A DNA stretch of 7,946 nt from an uncultured Collinsella sp. GTDB taxonomy: Bacteria > Actinomycetota > Coriobacteriia > Coriobacteriales > Coriobacteriaceae. Both the position numbers and the translations under genes were made by a program. Each line of letters opens with the position of its first letter. Position 1 is the first letter of the stretch. The notes beneath the pieces are model-generated. The model worked only from the letters and a program-made list of their open reading frames with translations, made no database searches and was not told the origin of the DNA. The stretch spans positions 1 through 7,946 of the forward strand of contig CAUCTV010000056.1 of the NCBI GenBank assembly GCA_958445895.1. Reading direction: 5' to 3'. Shown here piece by piece: positions 1 through 6,350 of the stretch.

Positions 1-411
1 CTTGCGGTAGTCCATGCGATACAGGTGATCGCCCGAAAGAATCAGGACGTACTTGGGGTCGTTGGCCTTGATGTAGTCGAGGTTCTGCGTAATGGCGTCG
101 GCCGTGCCCGCATACCAGGCGCCGCCGGTCTGCGTCTCGTACGGCGGCAGGATCGACACGCCGCCGTCGCGGCTGTCCAGATCCCACGCCTCGCCGGAAC
201 CCACGTAGGCATGCAGCAGGTAGGGGCGATACTGCGTCAGAACGCCCACCGTGTCGATTCCCGAGTTGGAGCAGTTGGAGAGCGAAAAGTCGATAATGCG
301 GAACTTGCCACCAAAGCTAACCGCCGGCTTAGCGATCTTTTGGGTGAGCGCCCCCAATCGGCTGCCCTGTCCTCCTGCGAGGAGCATCGCGATGCATTCT
401 TTCTTACTCAT
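1..411 (-). CDS. glgC: Glucose-1-phosphate adenylyltransferase (ADP-glucose pyrophosphorylase), N-terminal part
   Basis: The gene enters from the left edge; only the first 137 codons are present, against roughly 400-430 residues for the family. The enzyme makes ADP-glucose and pyrophosphate from ATP and glucose-1-phosphate, the committed step of bacterial glycogen synthesis. Visible in the translation are the nucleotide-binding loop GGQGSRLG (residues 13-20), AKPAV (27-31), GGKFRIIDF (34-42) with the lysine that in enteric enzymes contacts the allosteric activator, SNCSNSGI (45-52), WYAGTADAI (99-107) and SGDHLYRMDY (126-135), whose Asp128 matches the catalytic aspartate of E. coli GlgC. The ATG at 411 is supported by an AAGGAG ribosome site 6 nt upstream. 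It is the last visible gene of the glgB-glgP-glgC order, 105 nt after glgP. Anything downstream, such as glgA or glgD, lies outside the window. Confidence 0.96.
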   Translation of the reverse strand, partial: MSKKECIAMLLAGGQGSRLGALTQKIAKPAVSFGGKFRIIDFSLSNCSNSGIDTVGVLTQYRPYLLHAYVGSGEAWDLDSRDGGVSILPPYETQTGGAWYAGTADAITQNLDYIKANDPKYVLILSGDHLYRMDYRK

Positions 412-451
412 CGATTTCTCCTTCTGTCATCGATGTTCCTAAACCCATTAG

Positions 452-482
452 CGACGGGCGCGGCGCTCGGTCGCGCCCGTCG
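452..482 (-). other. Intercistronic hairpin between glgP and glgC
   Basis: An 11-bp perfect inverted repeat (CGACGGGCGCG at 452-462 and its complement at 472-482) surrounds a 9-nt loop. It lies in the gap between the glgP stop and the glgC ribosome site. No T-run follows on the minus strand, so it is not a standard intrinsic terminator. A role in mRNA stability, processing or attenuation between the two cistrons is inference. Confidence 0.55.
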
Positions 483-516
483 AATAATGCCGTGCTGCAA
501 AGGGAGCTCGCGCGCT

Positions 517-2943
517 TTATGCGTGCCAGATCTCGTCGCGGTACTCGCGAATGGTGCGGTCGCTCGAGAACCAACCCGAGGAGGCGGTGTTGAGCAGGGC
601 CTTGCGGTTCCAGGTCTCCTGGTCGCCGTAGCTGCCGGTGAGCTTCTCCCATGCATCCACGTAGCTGCGGAAGTCCGCCATGACCAGGTCGGGGTCGTTG
701 TTGTTCATGAGCTCGTTGTAGATGCTCTCGAAGTTGCCCGAAAGACCCGCAAAGGTGTTGTCCTTGAGCTCGTCCATCACGCGGCCCAGACGCTCGCGGT
801 CGCCGTTGAGGGTGTCCCACGCAAAGTAGCTGTTGGATGCCCAGAGCTGCTCGACCTCGGGGGCGGTCAGGCCAAAGATGGCCTCGTTCTCGCGGCCGGC
901 CAGGTCGGCGATCTCGATATTGGCGCCGTCGAGGGTGCCCAGCGTAATGGCGCCGTTCATCATGAGCTTCATGTTGGACGTACCCGAGGCCTCCTTGCCG
1001 GCCGTGGAGATCTGCTCCGAGATCTCGGCGGCAGGGTAGATGAGCTGGGCGTTGCTCACGCGGAAGTTGGGGATAAAGCAGACCTTCATGACCTCGTTGA
1101 CGCGGGCGTCGTTGTTGATGACGTCGGCAACGGAGTTAATGAGGCGGATGGTCTCCTTGGCAAAGGTGTAGCTCGAGGCAGCCTTGCCACTAAAGATGAA
1201 GGTCGTCGGCGTCACGTGGAAGTTAGGATCAGCGATGCGACGGTTGTAGATGTCCATCACCTTCATGATGTTCATGAGCTGGCGCTTGTAGGCATGGAAG
1301 CGCTTTACCTGGACATCGAAGACGGTGTTGGGGTCAATGACCAGACCGGTCTCGGCCTTAACGTAGGCGGCCAGGCGCTCCTTGTTAGCGCGCTTGGAAG
1401 CACCCACGGCCTTCAGGAACTCGGTGTCGTCCTTAAACTCCTTGAGTTTCTCAAGCTCAAAGGCGTCTTTGAGCCAGCCATCGCCAATGGCCTCGGTCAC
1501 GAGCTTGGCGTAGGTGGGGTTGGCTTCGGCAAAGAAGCGACGGTGCGAGATGCCGTTGGTCTTGTTGTTGAACTTCTCGGGCGTCAGGGCATAGAAGTCC
1601 TTGAGCACGATGTTCTTGATGATGTCGGAGTGGATCTTGGCCACGCCGTTGACGCTGTGGCTGCAGATCACAGACAGGTTGGCCATGCGAATCTCGCCGT
1701 CCCACAGGATGGCGGTCTGGCGCAGACGCTCCTGCCAGCCCTCCTGCGTGGTGTCGAACGACTCGTGCCAACGACGGCTGATCTCGTCGATGATCTGGTA
1801 CACGCGGGGGAGGAGCTTGGAGAACGTGCCGATGGGCCACTTCTCCAGAGCCTCGGGCAGGATGGTGTGGTTGGTGTAGCTCACGACCTGCGTCACGATG
1901 TTCCAGGCGTCGTCCCACTCGAGCTTCTTCTCGTCGATGAGGATGCGCATGAGCTCGGGGCCGCACATGGCGGGGTGCGTGTCGTTGGTGTGGATGGCCA
2001 CAAACTGCGGCAGCAGCTCCCAGTTCTCACCGTGCTCCTTCTCAAAGGTGTCGAGCAGGCTGTAGATGCCGGCCGAGACAAACAGGTACTCCTGCTTCAG
2101 GCGCAGCAGACGGCCGTGCTCGCCGGCGTCGTTGGGGTAGAGGATGGCGCTGATGGCCTCGGCCTCGGCGCGCTCGGCGTCGGCCAGGGCGTAGTCGCCG
2201 CGGTTGAAGGCCTCCAGATCGAAGTGCTCCTCGACCGGCTCGGCGGCCCAGACGCGCAGCTTGTTGACGGTCTCGCCGGCATAGCCCACGACGGGGATGT
2301 CATAAGGGACAGCCAGGATGTCCTGCGTGTCCACCGTGCGGTAGAACGTGCGGCCGTTCTCCTCAAAGCCCTCAACATGGCCACCAAACTTGATGGTCAC
2401 GGCCTTGTCCTGACGACGAACCTCCCAGGGATAGCCGTGGGTGAGCCACTCGTCGGTGGCCTCGACCTGGCTGCCGTTGACAATCTCCTGCTTAAACAGG
2501 CCGTAGCGGTAGCGCATGCCGTTGCCGTAGCCGGCAATGCCCTCGGCTGCCATGGAATCCAAGAAGCATGCGGCCAGACGACCCAGGCCACCGTTGCCCA
2601 GGGCCGGATCGGGCTCCTGGTTCTCGATGACGGACAGGTCAAAGCCCATGTCGTCGAGCGCCTCGGCGACCATGTCGCGCACGCCAAAGTTGAGCAGGTA
2701 GTTGTCGAGCAGGCGGCCGATCAAAAACTCGATCGAGAAGTAGTACACGCGCTTTTTGCCCTCGGCGGTGACGCGGGCGTCACTCTTGGTGGCAACGGTG
2801 CGCGCCTTCTCGGCCACGAGCTTGGCCAGGGCGTTAAAGCGGTCGAGGTCGCTGGCGGCCTCGACGCTCTTACCGCTGATGCTCATGACGGCATCGCGAT
2901 AGAGCTCGGTAAACTCCTGCTTGTTGTCGAAGATCTTATTCAT
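517..2943 (-). CDS. glgP: Glycogen/starch/alpha-glucan phosphorylase
   Basis: This encodes a complete 808-residue protein, a normal length for the GT35 phosphorylase family. It removes glucose from non-reducing ends of alpha-1,4-glucan with inorganic phosphate, giving glucose-1-phosphate, and uses pyridoxal phosphate. The sequence shows YYFSIEFLIGR (67-77), the N-terminal glycine-rich segment NGGLGRLAACFLDS (117-130), HTNDTHP (318-324), VQVKRFHAYKRQLMN (545-559) and the cofactor signature EASGTSNMK, with the PLP lysine at 659, followed by NGAITLGTLDGANIEI. No key residue appears to be missing. The ATG at 2943 is preceded by GGGGGAAAGGAACGT, whose AAGGA is a good ribosome site 4 nt away. The gene lies 94 nt after glgB and 105 nt before glgC on the same strand, which suggests one transcript. 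The choice between glycogen and maltodextrin phosphorylase cannot be settled from sequence, but the neighbours favour glycogen. Confidence 0.97.
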   Translation of the reverse strand: MNKIFDNKQEFTELYRDAVMSISGKSVEAASDLDRFNALAKLVAEKARTVATKSDARVTAEGKKRVYYFSIEFLIGRLLDNYLLNFGVRDMVAEALDDMGFDLSVIENQEPDPALGNGGLGRLAACFLDSMAAEGIAGYGNGMRYRYGLFKQEIVNGSQVEATDEWLTHGYPWEVRRQDKAVTIKFGGHVEGFEENGRTFYRTVDTQDILAVPYDIPVVGYAGETVNKLRVWAAEPVEEHFDLEAFNRGDYALADAERAEAEAISAILYPNDAGEHGRLLRLKQEYLFVSAGIYSLLDTFEKEHGENWELLPQFVAIHTNDTHPAMCGPELMRILIDEKKLEWDDAWNIVTQVVSYTNHTILPEALEKWPIGTFSKLLPRVYQIIDEISRRWHESFDTTQEGWQERLRQTAILWDGEIRMANLSVICSHSVNGVAKIHSDIIKNIVLKDFYALTPEKFNNKTNGISHRRFFAEANPTYAKLVTEAIGDGWLKDAFELEKLKEFKDDTEFLKAVGASKRANKERLAAYVKAETGLVIDPNTVFDVQVKRFHAYKRQLMNIMKVMDIYNRRIADPNFHVTPTTFIFSGKAASSYTFAKETIRLINSVADVINNDARVNEVMKVCFIPNFRVSNAQLIYPAAEISEQISTAGKEASGTSNMKLMMNGAITLGTLDGANIEIADLAGRENEAIFGLTAPEVEQLWASNSYFAWDTLNGDRERLGRVMDELKDNTFAGLSGNFESIYNELMNNNDPDLVMADFRSYVDAWEKLTGSYGDQETWNRKALLNTASSGWFSSDRTIREYRDEIWHA

Positions 2944-2944
2944 A

Positions 2945-2979
2945 CGTTCCTTTCCCCCGGGGATGTTTCTCCCGGAACG
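2945..2979 (-). promoter_or_regulatory. Possible hairpin masking the glgP ribosome site
   Basis: CGTTCC (2945-2950) and GGAACG (2974-2979) are complementary. In the minus-strand transcript the 3' arm contains the GGAA of the glgP Shine-Dalgarno AAAGGAACG. An alternative inner pairing (2957-2961 with 2971-2975) is also possible. The stem is only 6 bp, so a role in setting glgP translation after glgB is speculative. Confidence 0.25.
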
Positions 2980-3017
2980 GTTATGACTTGTATCCTACGC
3001 CTCGTCGGGGCGGGTAA

Positions 3018-3029
3018 TTACAGCTGTAA
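3018..3029. repeat. 12-bp palindrome in the glgB-glgP gap
   Basis: TTACAGCTGTAA is a perfect palindrome just after the glgB stop codon and about 75 nt before the glgP start. It could be a protein-binding site or chance. No terminator-like T-run or convincing promoter hexamer pair was found beside it. Confidence 0.3.
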
Positions 3030-3037
3030 CGGTTTTG

Positions 3038-5320
3038 TTACGCATCCTTGGCAGACGGCTTAACAGAAGCAGACTTGGCCTTGGTAGCGGCCTTTTTGGC
3101 AGCCGGTTTCTTGGCTGCGGCCTTAGCAGCGGGCTTTGCGGCAGCCTTGGCCTTGGCCTTGGCCTTGGTCGTCGTAGCCTTGGCCTTAGCCGGAGCCTTC
3201 TTAGCAGCCGCGGGCTTGGGCTTTACCGATGACGTGCGCTTCTTGGGCGCAGCCTTGGGCTCCTCAACCACCGGCGGCTTATAGCTGCTGGGACCGCGGC
3301 GCTTAAGCACAACGCCAGCCAGGCCGGGCACCTTAATCTCGATGGAGTCCATCTGCCCGTTCCAGGGATAGGGCTCGCTCGAGCAGGTGTAGGGCTCCTT
3401 GCCGGCATAGCCGCTGCCGCCAAACTCAGGACGGTCAGAATCGAAGATGACCTCCCAGTCACCCTCGCGCGGCACGCCCACGCGGAAGCTCTCGTAGCTC
3501 GCCGGGTCAAAGTTGATCAGGATCACCAGGTCGTCATCGACGTCCTCGCCCTGACGCACAAAGCTCACGATGGACTGCTTGGAGTTGTCCGCGTCGATCC
3601 AGGTAAAGCCGTCGTCGGTGTAGCCGCGCTCGTACAGGGCGGGCTCGGCGGTGTACAGGTGGTTGAGCGCCTTGATAAACGCCTGATGATGACGGTGGGT
3701 CTCGTACTCCTCGGTTAGGAACCACTGGATGGACTCGTAGTAGCGCCACTCAATAAACTGGCCGATCTCGTTGCCCATAAAGTTGAGCTTGGCGCCGGGG
3801 TGCGTCATCTGGTAGAAAGCCAGCGTGCGCAGGCCGGCAAACTGGCGCCACCAGTCGCCCGGCATGCGGCCGATCAGCGAGCACTTGCCGTGGACGACCT
3901 CGTCGTGGCTCAGCGGGCAAATAAAGTTCTCGGTAAAGGCGTACATGATGGAGAACGTGAGCAGCCCGTGGTTGCCGGGGCGCCACGGAAAATCGGTCTG
4001 CATGTAGTGCAGGGTGTCGTTCATCCAGCCCATGTCCCACTTGTAGTGAAAGCCCAGGCCGCCGTCCTGAGGCGGATAGGTCACGAGCGGCCACGCGGTG
4101 GACTCCTCGGCCATCATCATCACGTCGGGGTGGTGCGCCTCAACGGCACAGTTGACCTGACGGATAAACGCGCTGGCGTCCAGGTCCTCCTCGGTACCGT
4201 ACTTGTTGAACTTCTTTTGCCCCGGATCGTCGATGCCAAAGTTGAGGTACAGCATGCTGGACACGCCGTCCATGCGAATGCCGTCAACGTGGAAGTTCTC
4301 GAGCCAATACAGCACGTTGGAGACCAGGAAGGAGCGGACCTCGCCGCGGGCGAAGTCGAACTTGTGCGTGCCCCAGTTGGGGTGAATCTCGTGCTCAAAC
4401 AGCATGTGGCCGTTAAAGGTGGCAAGGCCGTGGGAGTCGGCGCAAAAACCGCCGGGCACCCAGTCCATGATCACGCCAATGCCTGCCTCGTGGCACGCAT
4501 CGATAAAGTGCATGAGCTGCTGCGGGTCGCCATAGCGGGATGTGGCGGCATAGTAGCCGGTCGTCTGATATCCCCAGGAGCCATCGAAGGGATGCTCCAT
4601 AAGCGGCATGACCTCGATATGCGTATAGCCCATATCGCGCACGTAGTCCACGAGCTCCACCGACAGGTCGTCGTAGGTGTAAAAATCGCCGCGCTGCGCG
4701 GGGAAGGGATCCATGGGGCCGGGGTAGTTGCCGTACTCGTCCGGCTCGCCCTGCGGTGCGTCGCCGTGGCGCTTCCACGAGCCAATATGCACCTCGTAGA
4801 TGTTAAGGGGCTGCGACATGTGGTTATGACTGGCGCGGCGCTTGAGCCATGCGGCGTCGTTCCACTTGTAGCCATCGAGGGTCCACAGCACGCTTGCCGT
4901 TCCCGGAGGGCACTCGGCCTTGAAGGCGTACGGATCGGCCTTGTAGAGCTTCACGCCCTCGTTGGTCTCAATGAGATACTTATAGAGCTGACCTTGTTCT
5001 GCGCCAGGAATAAAGCCTTCCCAAATAGCGCTCGTATGCACGGGCACCAGAGGGTTGGCTTCCTCATTCCAGTTGTTAAATTCGCCAATGACATGGACGC
5101 TCTTTACGTCGGGCGCCCAAACGCAAAAGCGCCAACCGCGCGTACGGTTCTGCGTGTCGGGGTGCGCGCCCATCTTTTCCCAGCTGCGCTCCCACATGCC
5201 AATGCCAAACAGGTAGACATCGTCTTTAGAGAGCTCCGGTGCGTGCGGGGCGGCTTTACGGGTAGCAGGCTTTTTGGTTGCTGGCTTTAGCTTTGTATCG
5301 CTCACGTTTGATCCCATCAT
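3038..5320 (-). CDS. glgB: 1,4-alpha-glucan (glycogen) branching enzyme with Lys/Ala-rich tail
   Basis: A GH13 branching enzyme, which cuts an alpha-1,4 chain and rejoins it by an alpha-1,6 link. From the ATG at 5320 it is 760 residues. In order: a basic N-terminal stretch (about 8-31), WEKMGAHPD (47-55), a CBM48-like region (about 60-150) with FCVWAPDVKSVHVIGEFNNW, the GH13 barrel with DWVPGGF (286-292), GIRMDGVSSM with nucleophile Asp351, MMMAEEST with acid/base Glu405, and LSHDEVVHG with Asp473, then an all-beta C-terminal domain to about residue 678. After that comes an 81-residue tail (680-760; DNA 3041-3283) with 24 Lys and 28 Ala that is not part of the standard enzyme. The start is uncertain: the frame is open back to a GTG at 5455, but those extra residues do not resemble the family and cover inverted repeats. 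ATG 5317 and GTG 5305 are alternatives, and none has a strong ribosome site. It is the first gene of the glg operon. Confidence 0.95.
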   Translation of the reverse strand: MMGSNVSDTKLKPATKKPATRKAAPHAPELSKDDVYLFGIGMWERSWEKMGAHPDTQNRTRGWRFCVWAPDVKSVHVIGEFNNWNEEANPLVPVHTSAIWEGFIPGAEQGQLYKYLIETNEGVKLYKADPYAFKAECPPGTASVLWTLDGYKWNDAAWLKRRASHNHMSQPLNIYEVHIGSWKRHGDAPQGEPDEYGNYPGPMDPFPAQRGDFYTYDDLSVELVDYVRDMGYTHIEVMPLMEHPFDGSWGYQTTGYYAATSRYGDPQQLMHFIDACHEAGIGVIMDWVPGGFCADSHGLATFNGHMLFEHEIHPNWGTHKFDFARGEVRSFLVSNVLYWLENFHVDGIRMDGVSSMLYLNFGIDDPGQKKFNKYGTEEDLDASAFIRQVNCAVEAHHPDVMMMAEESTAWPLVTYPPQDGGLGFHYKWDMGWMNDTLHYMQTDFPWRPGNHGLLTFSIMYAFTENFICPLSHDEVVHGKCSLIGRMPGDWWRQFAGLRTLAFYQMTHPGAKLNFMGNEIGQFIEWRYYESIQWFLTEEYETHRHHQAFIKALNHLYTAEPALYERGYTDDGFTWIDADNSKQSIVSFVRQGEDVDDDLVILINFDPASYESFRVGVPREGDWEVIFDSDRPEFGGSGYAGKEPYTCSSEPYPWNGQMDSIEIKVPGLAGVVLKRRGPSSYKPPVVEEPKAAPKKRTSSVKPKPAAAKKAPAKAKATTTKAKAKAKAAAKPAAKAAAKKPAAKKAATKAKSASVKPSAKDA
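3041..3283 (-). other. Histone-H1-like Lys/Ala-rich tail segment of GlgB
   Basis: This codes for the last 81 residues of GlgB: 24 lysines, 28 alanines, several prolines, and almost no aromatic or acidic residues after the first eight. KAK and AAKK patterns recur. It is predicted to be disordered and strongly basic. Similar lysine/alanine tails are known on actinobacterial DNA-binding proteins such as HU homologues, but they are not part of the catalytic branching enzyme fold. Its role here is unknown. Confidence 0.9.
3144..3167. repeat. Four tandem copies of the hexamer GCCTTG
   Basis: Four perfect GCCTTG units in a row encode alternating Lys-Ala (AAG GCC register on the minus strand) inside the GlgB tail. 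Because the unit is 6 bp, copy-number change by slippage would lengthen or shorten the tail without shifting the frame. Confidence 0.85.
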
Positions 5321-5371
5321 GACGCGGCAGCGTGTTGCCTTGGTGACTAGATGCGAAAGGTCCAAGGCTGC

Positions 5372-5431
5372 ACGAATCGAGGGGACGGCGATAGTTCTAT
5401 GATTCGTTCCACCTCGCGTGCTCGGTGGAAC
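5372..5431 (-). promoter_or_regulatory. Structured leader upstream of glgB
   Basis: Two inverted repeats lie upstream of the likely glgB start: GTTCCACC (5406-5413) with GGTGGAAC (5424-5431) around a 10-nt loop, and ACGAATC (5372-5378) with GATTCGT (5401-5407) around a 22-nt loop. They share two bases, so both stems cannot be complete at once. They fit an untranslated leader better than coding sequence, which supports a glgB start near 5320. A regulatory role is inference. No clear promoter hexamer pair for glgB was recognised. Confidence 0.35.
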
Positions 5432-5541
5432 TTTCGGCACGAAATACGATAACACCTGTTCGTTACTTTTATGGAGAAAAGTGGATTTGCGGCGGTGTTT
5501 AATCGGCGAGCGCCATGTTTAGACCACTAGCAGAATTGCGA

Positions 5542-5567
5542 TGGTAAAACTCTTGACAGTTTTACCA
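5542..5567. promoter_or_regulatory. Perfect inverted-repeat operator candidate overlapping a TTGACA hexamer
   Basis: TGGTAAAACT (5542-5551) and AGTTTTACCA (5558-5567) form a perfect 10-bp inverted repeat with a 6-nt spacer. A consensus -35 hexamer TTGACA (5553-5558, plus strand) lies in the spacer. A dimeric repressor bound here would block polymerase. A matching -10 at 17 nt (TTCAAG) is poor, so the promoter itself is uncertain. The site lies 85 nt before the HAD gene and 222 nt before glgB. Confidence 0.5.
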
Positions 5568-5598
5568 ATTAGGGTTTCAAGATTGTTAGTCTGACGTT

Positions 5599-5629
5599 TG
5601 GTAAAACGTTTTTAACAGGATGTTTACCA
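5599..5629. promoter_or_regulatory. Second TGGTAAAAC half-site pair
   Basis: TGGTAAAAC (5599-5607) repeats the half-site of the upstream inverted repeat, and GTTTACCA (5622-5629) is a near match in the opposite orientation. Between them AAAACGTTTT (5603-5612) is itself a palindrome with a central CG, a form common in LacI-family operators. Four half-sites within about 90 bp suggest a deliberate binding array. The regulator is not in the window. Confidence 0.4.
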
Positions 5630-5651
5630 TTTGACATCGAAAGGTTCGTTT

Positions 5652-6341
5652 ATGTCCCAGACCGCTGCTCCCAATGTCGCTTTTATTTTCGATTGCGACG
5701 GAACACTGGTTAATAGCACCCCCGTTTGGGCCTATGCCCAGCCCGAGTTATTGCGCCGCCACGGAGTTGACGTAACAGTCGACGATTTTGCCCAGTTTGA
5801 GCATTTGTCGCTCGAGGATGAGTGCCAGGCATACCACGACACGTGGGGCATTGGCACGAATGGCGAGGAGCTCTATCGCGAGTTGAGCGACATCTTGATC
5901 GATGGGTACTCCAAGGTGCCGCCGCGCGAGGGGCTCTTGGCATTTTTGGAGCAGGCAAAGGCGGCCGGCTTTGCCATGTGCGTCGCCACGTCCACGCCGG
6001 CCGAGCTGGTGCAGTCCGCGCTCGCTGGTGCCGGACTCGACGCATACATGGAGTTTGTTACCACGACGGGCGAGGCGGGGCGCTCCAAGCAGTTCCCCGA
6101 TGTGTACGAGTTGGCGCTGCGCCGCCTGGAGGAGCGTCATGGGTGCAGGTTTGAGCGCGCCTGGGTGTTTGAGGACGCCGTTTTTGGCCTAAAGAGCTCT
6201 GGGGTCGCTGGCTTTAAGCGCGTGGGCATCTATGACCCGCACGGCCGCATGAAGCGCGACGAAGTGCGTGGCAACTGCGATATCTTTATCGACAGCTATG
6301 AGGAGCTGGATTTGGACCGCGTGCTTTCGTTTGAGGGATAG
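5652..6341 (+). CDS. HAD-superfamily hydrolase, beta-phosphoglucomutase-like subfamily
   Basis: A 229-residue soluble phosphatase or phosphomutase of HAD subfamily I with an alpha-helical cap. Motif I is FIFDCDGTLV (residues 11-20, nucleophile Asp14 and Asp16), motif II is VATST (111-115, Ser114 likely), motif III is the lysine in GRSKQFPDVY (Lys146, in the place of GKPAPD) and motif IV is VFEDAVFGL (172-180, Glu174-Asp175). The cap lies between motifs I and II. The frame stays open upstream to a TTG at 5631, but ATG 5652 has AAAGG 7 nt upstream and starts just before the first beta strand, so it is preferred. The substrate cannot be told from sequence. It is followed after 9 nt by the thiamine pyrophosphokinase-like gene, so thiamine phosphate handling is one possibility. 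The divergent glycogen operon also permits a sugar phosphate. Confidence 0.9.
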   Translation: MSQTAAPNVAFIFDCDGTLVNSTPVWAYAQPELLRRHGVDVTVDDFAQFEHLSLEDECQAYHDTWGIGTNGEELYRELSDILIDGYSKVPPREGLLAFLEQAKAAGFAMCVATSTPAELVQSALAGAGLDAYMEFVTTTGEAGRSKQFPDVYELALRRLEERHGCRFERAWVFEDAVFGLKSSGVAGFKRVGIYDPHGRMKRDEVRGNCDIFIDSYEELDLDRVLSFEG

Positions 6342-6350
6342 GCGAGGGTT

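Noticed and set aside
25..3063. Plus-strand open frame of 1012 codons opposite glgC and glgP
   Set aside because: It lies antisense to two clearly recognised enzymes and across their junction. Its valine-, leucine- and glycine-rich, low-complexity product is a by-product of high-GC codon use on the other strand.
3035..3284. Leucine/glycine- and alanine/valine-rich plus-strand frames at the glgB 3' end
   Set aside because: They are mirror readings of the Lys-Ala codon repeats in the GlgB tail, not separate genes.
3800..5290. Plus-strand open frame of 496 codons opposite glgB
   Set aside because: Same antisense effect; glgB on the minus strand has all GH13 motifs.
5456..5651. TPP riboswitch upstream of the HAD-thiN operon
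   Set aside because: The conserved CTGAGA and the ACCTGAT-type core elements are not visible. The region is instead rich in TGGTAAAAC repeats.
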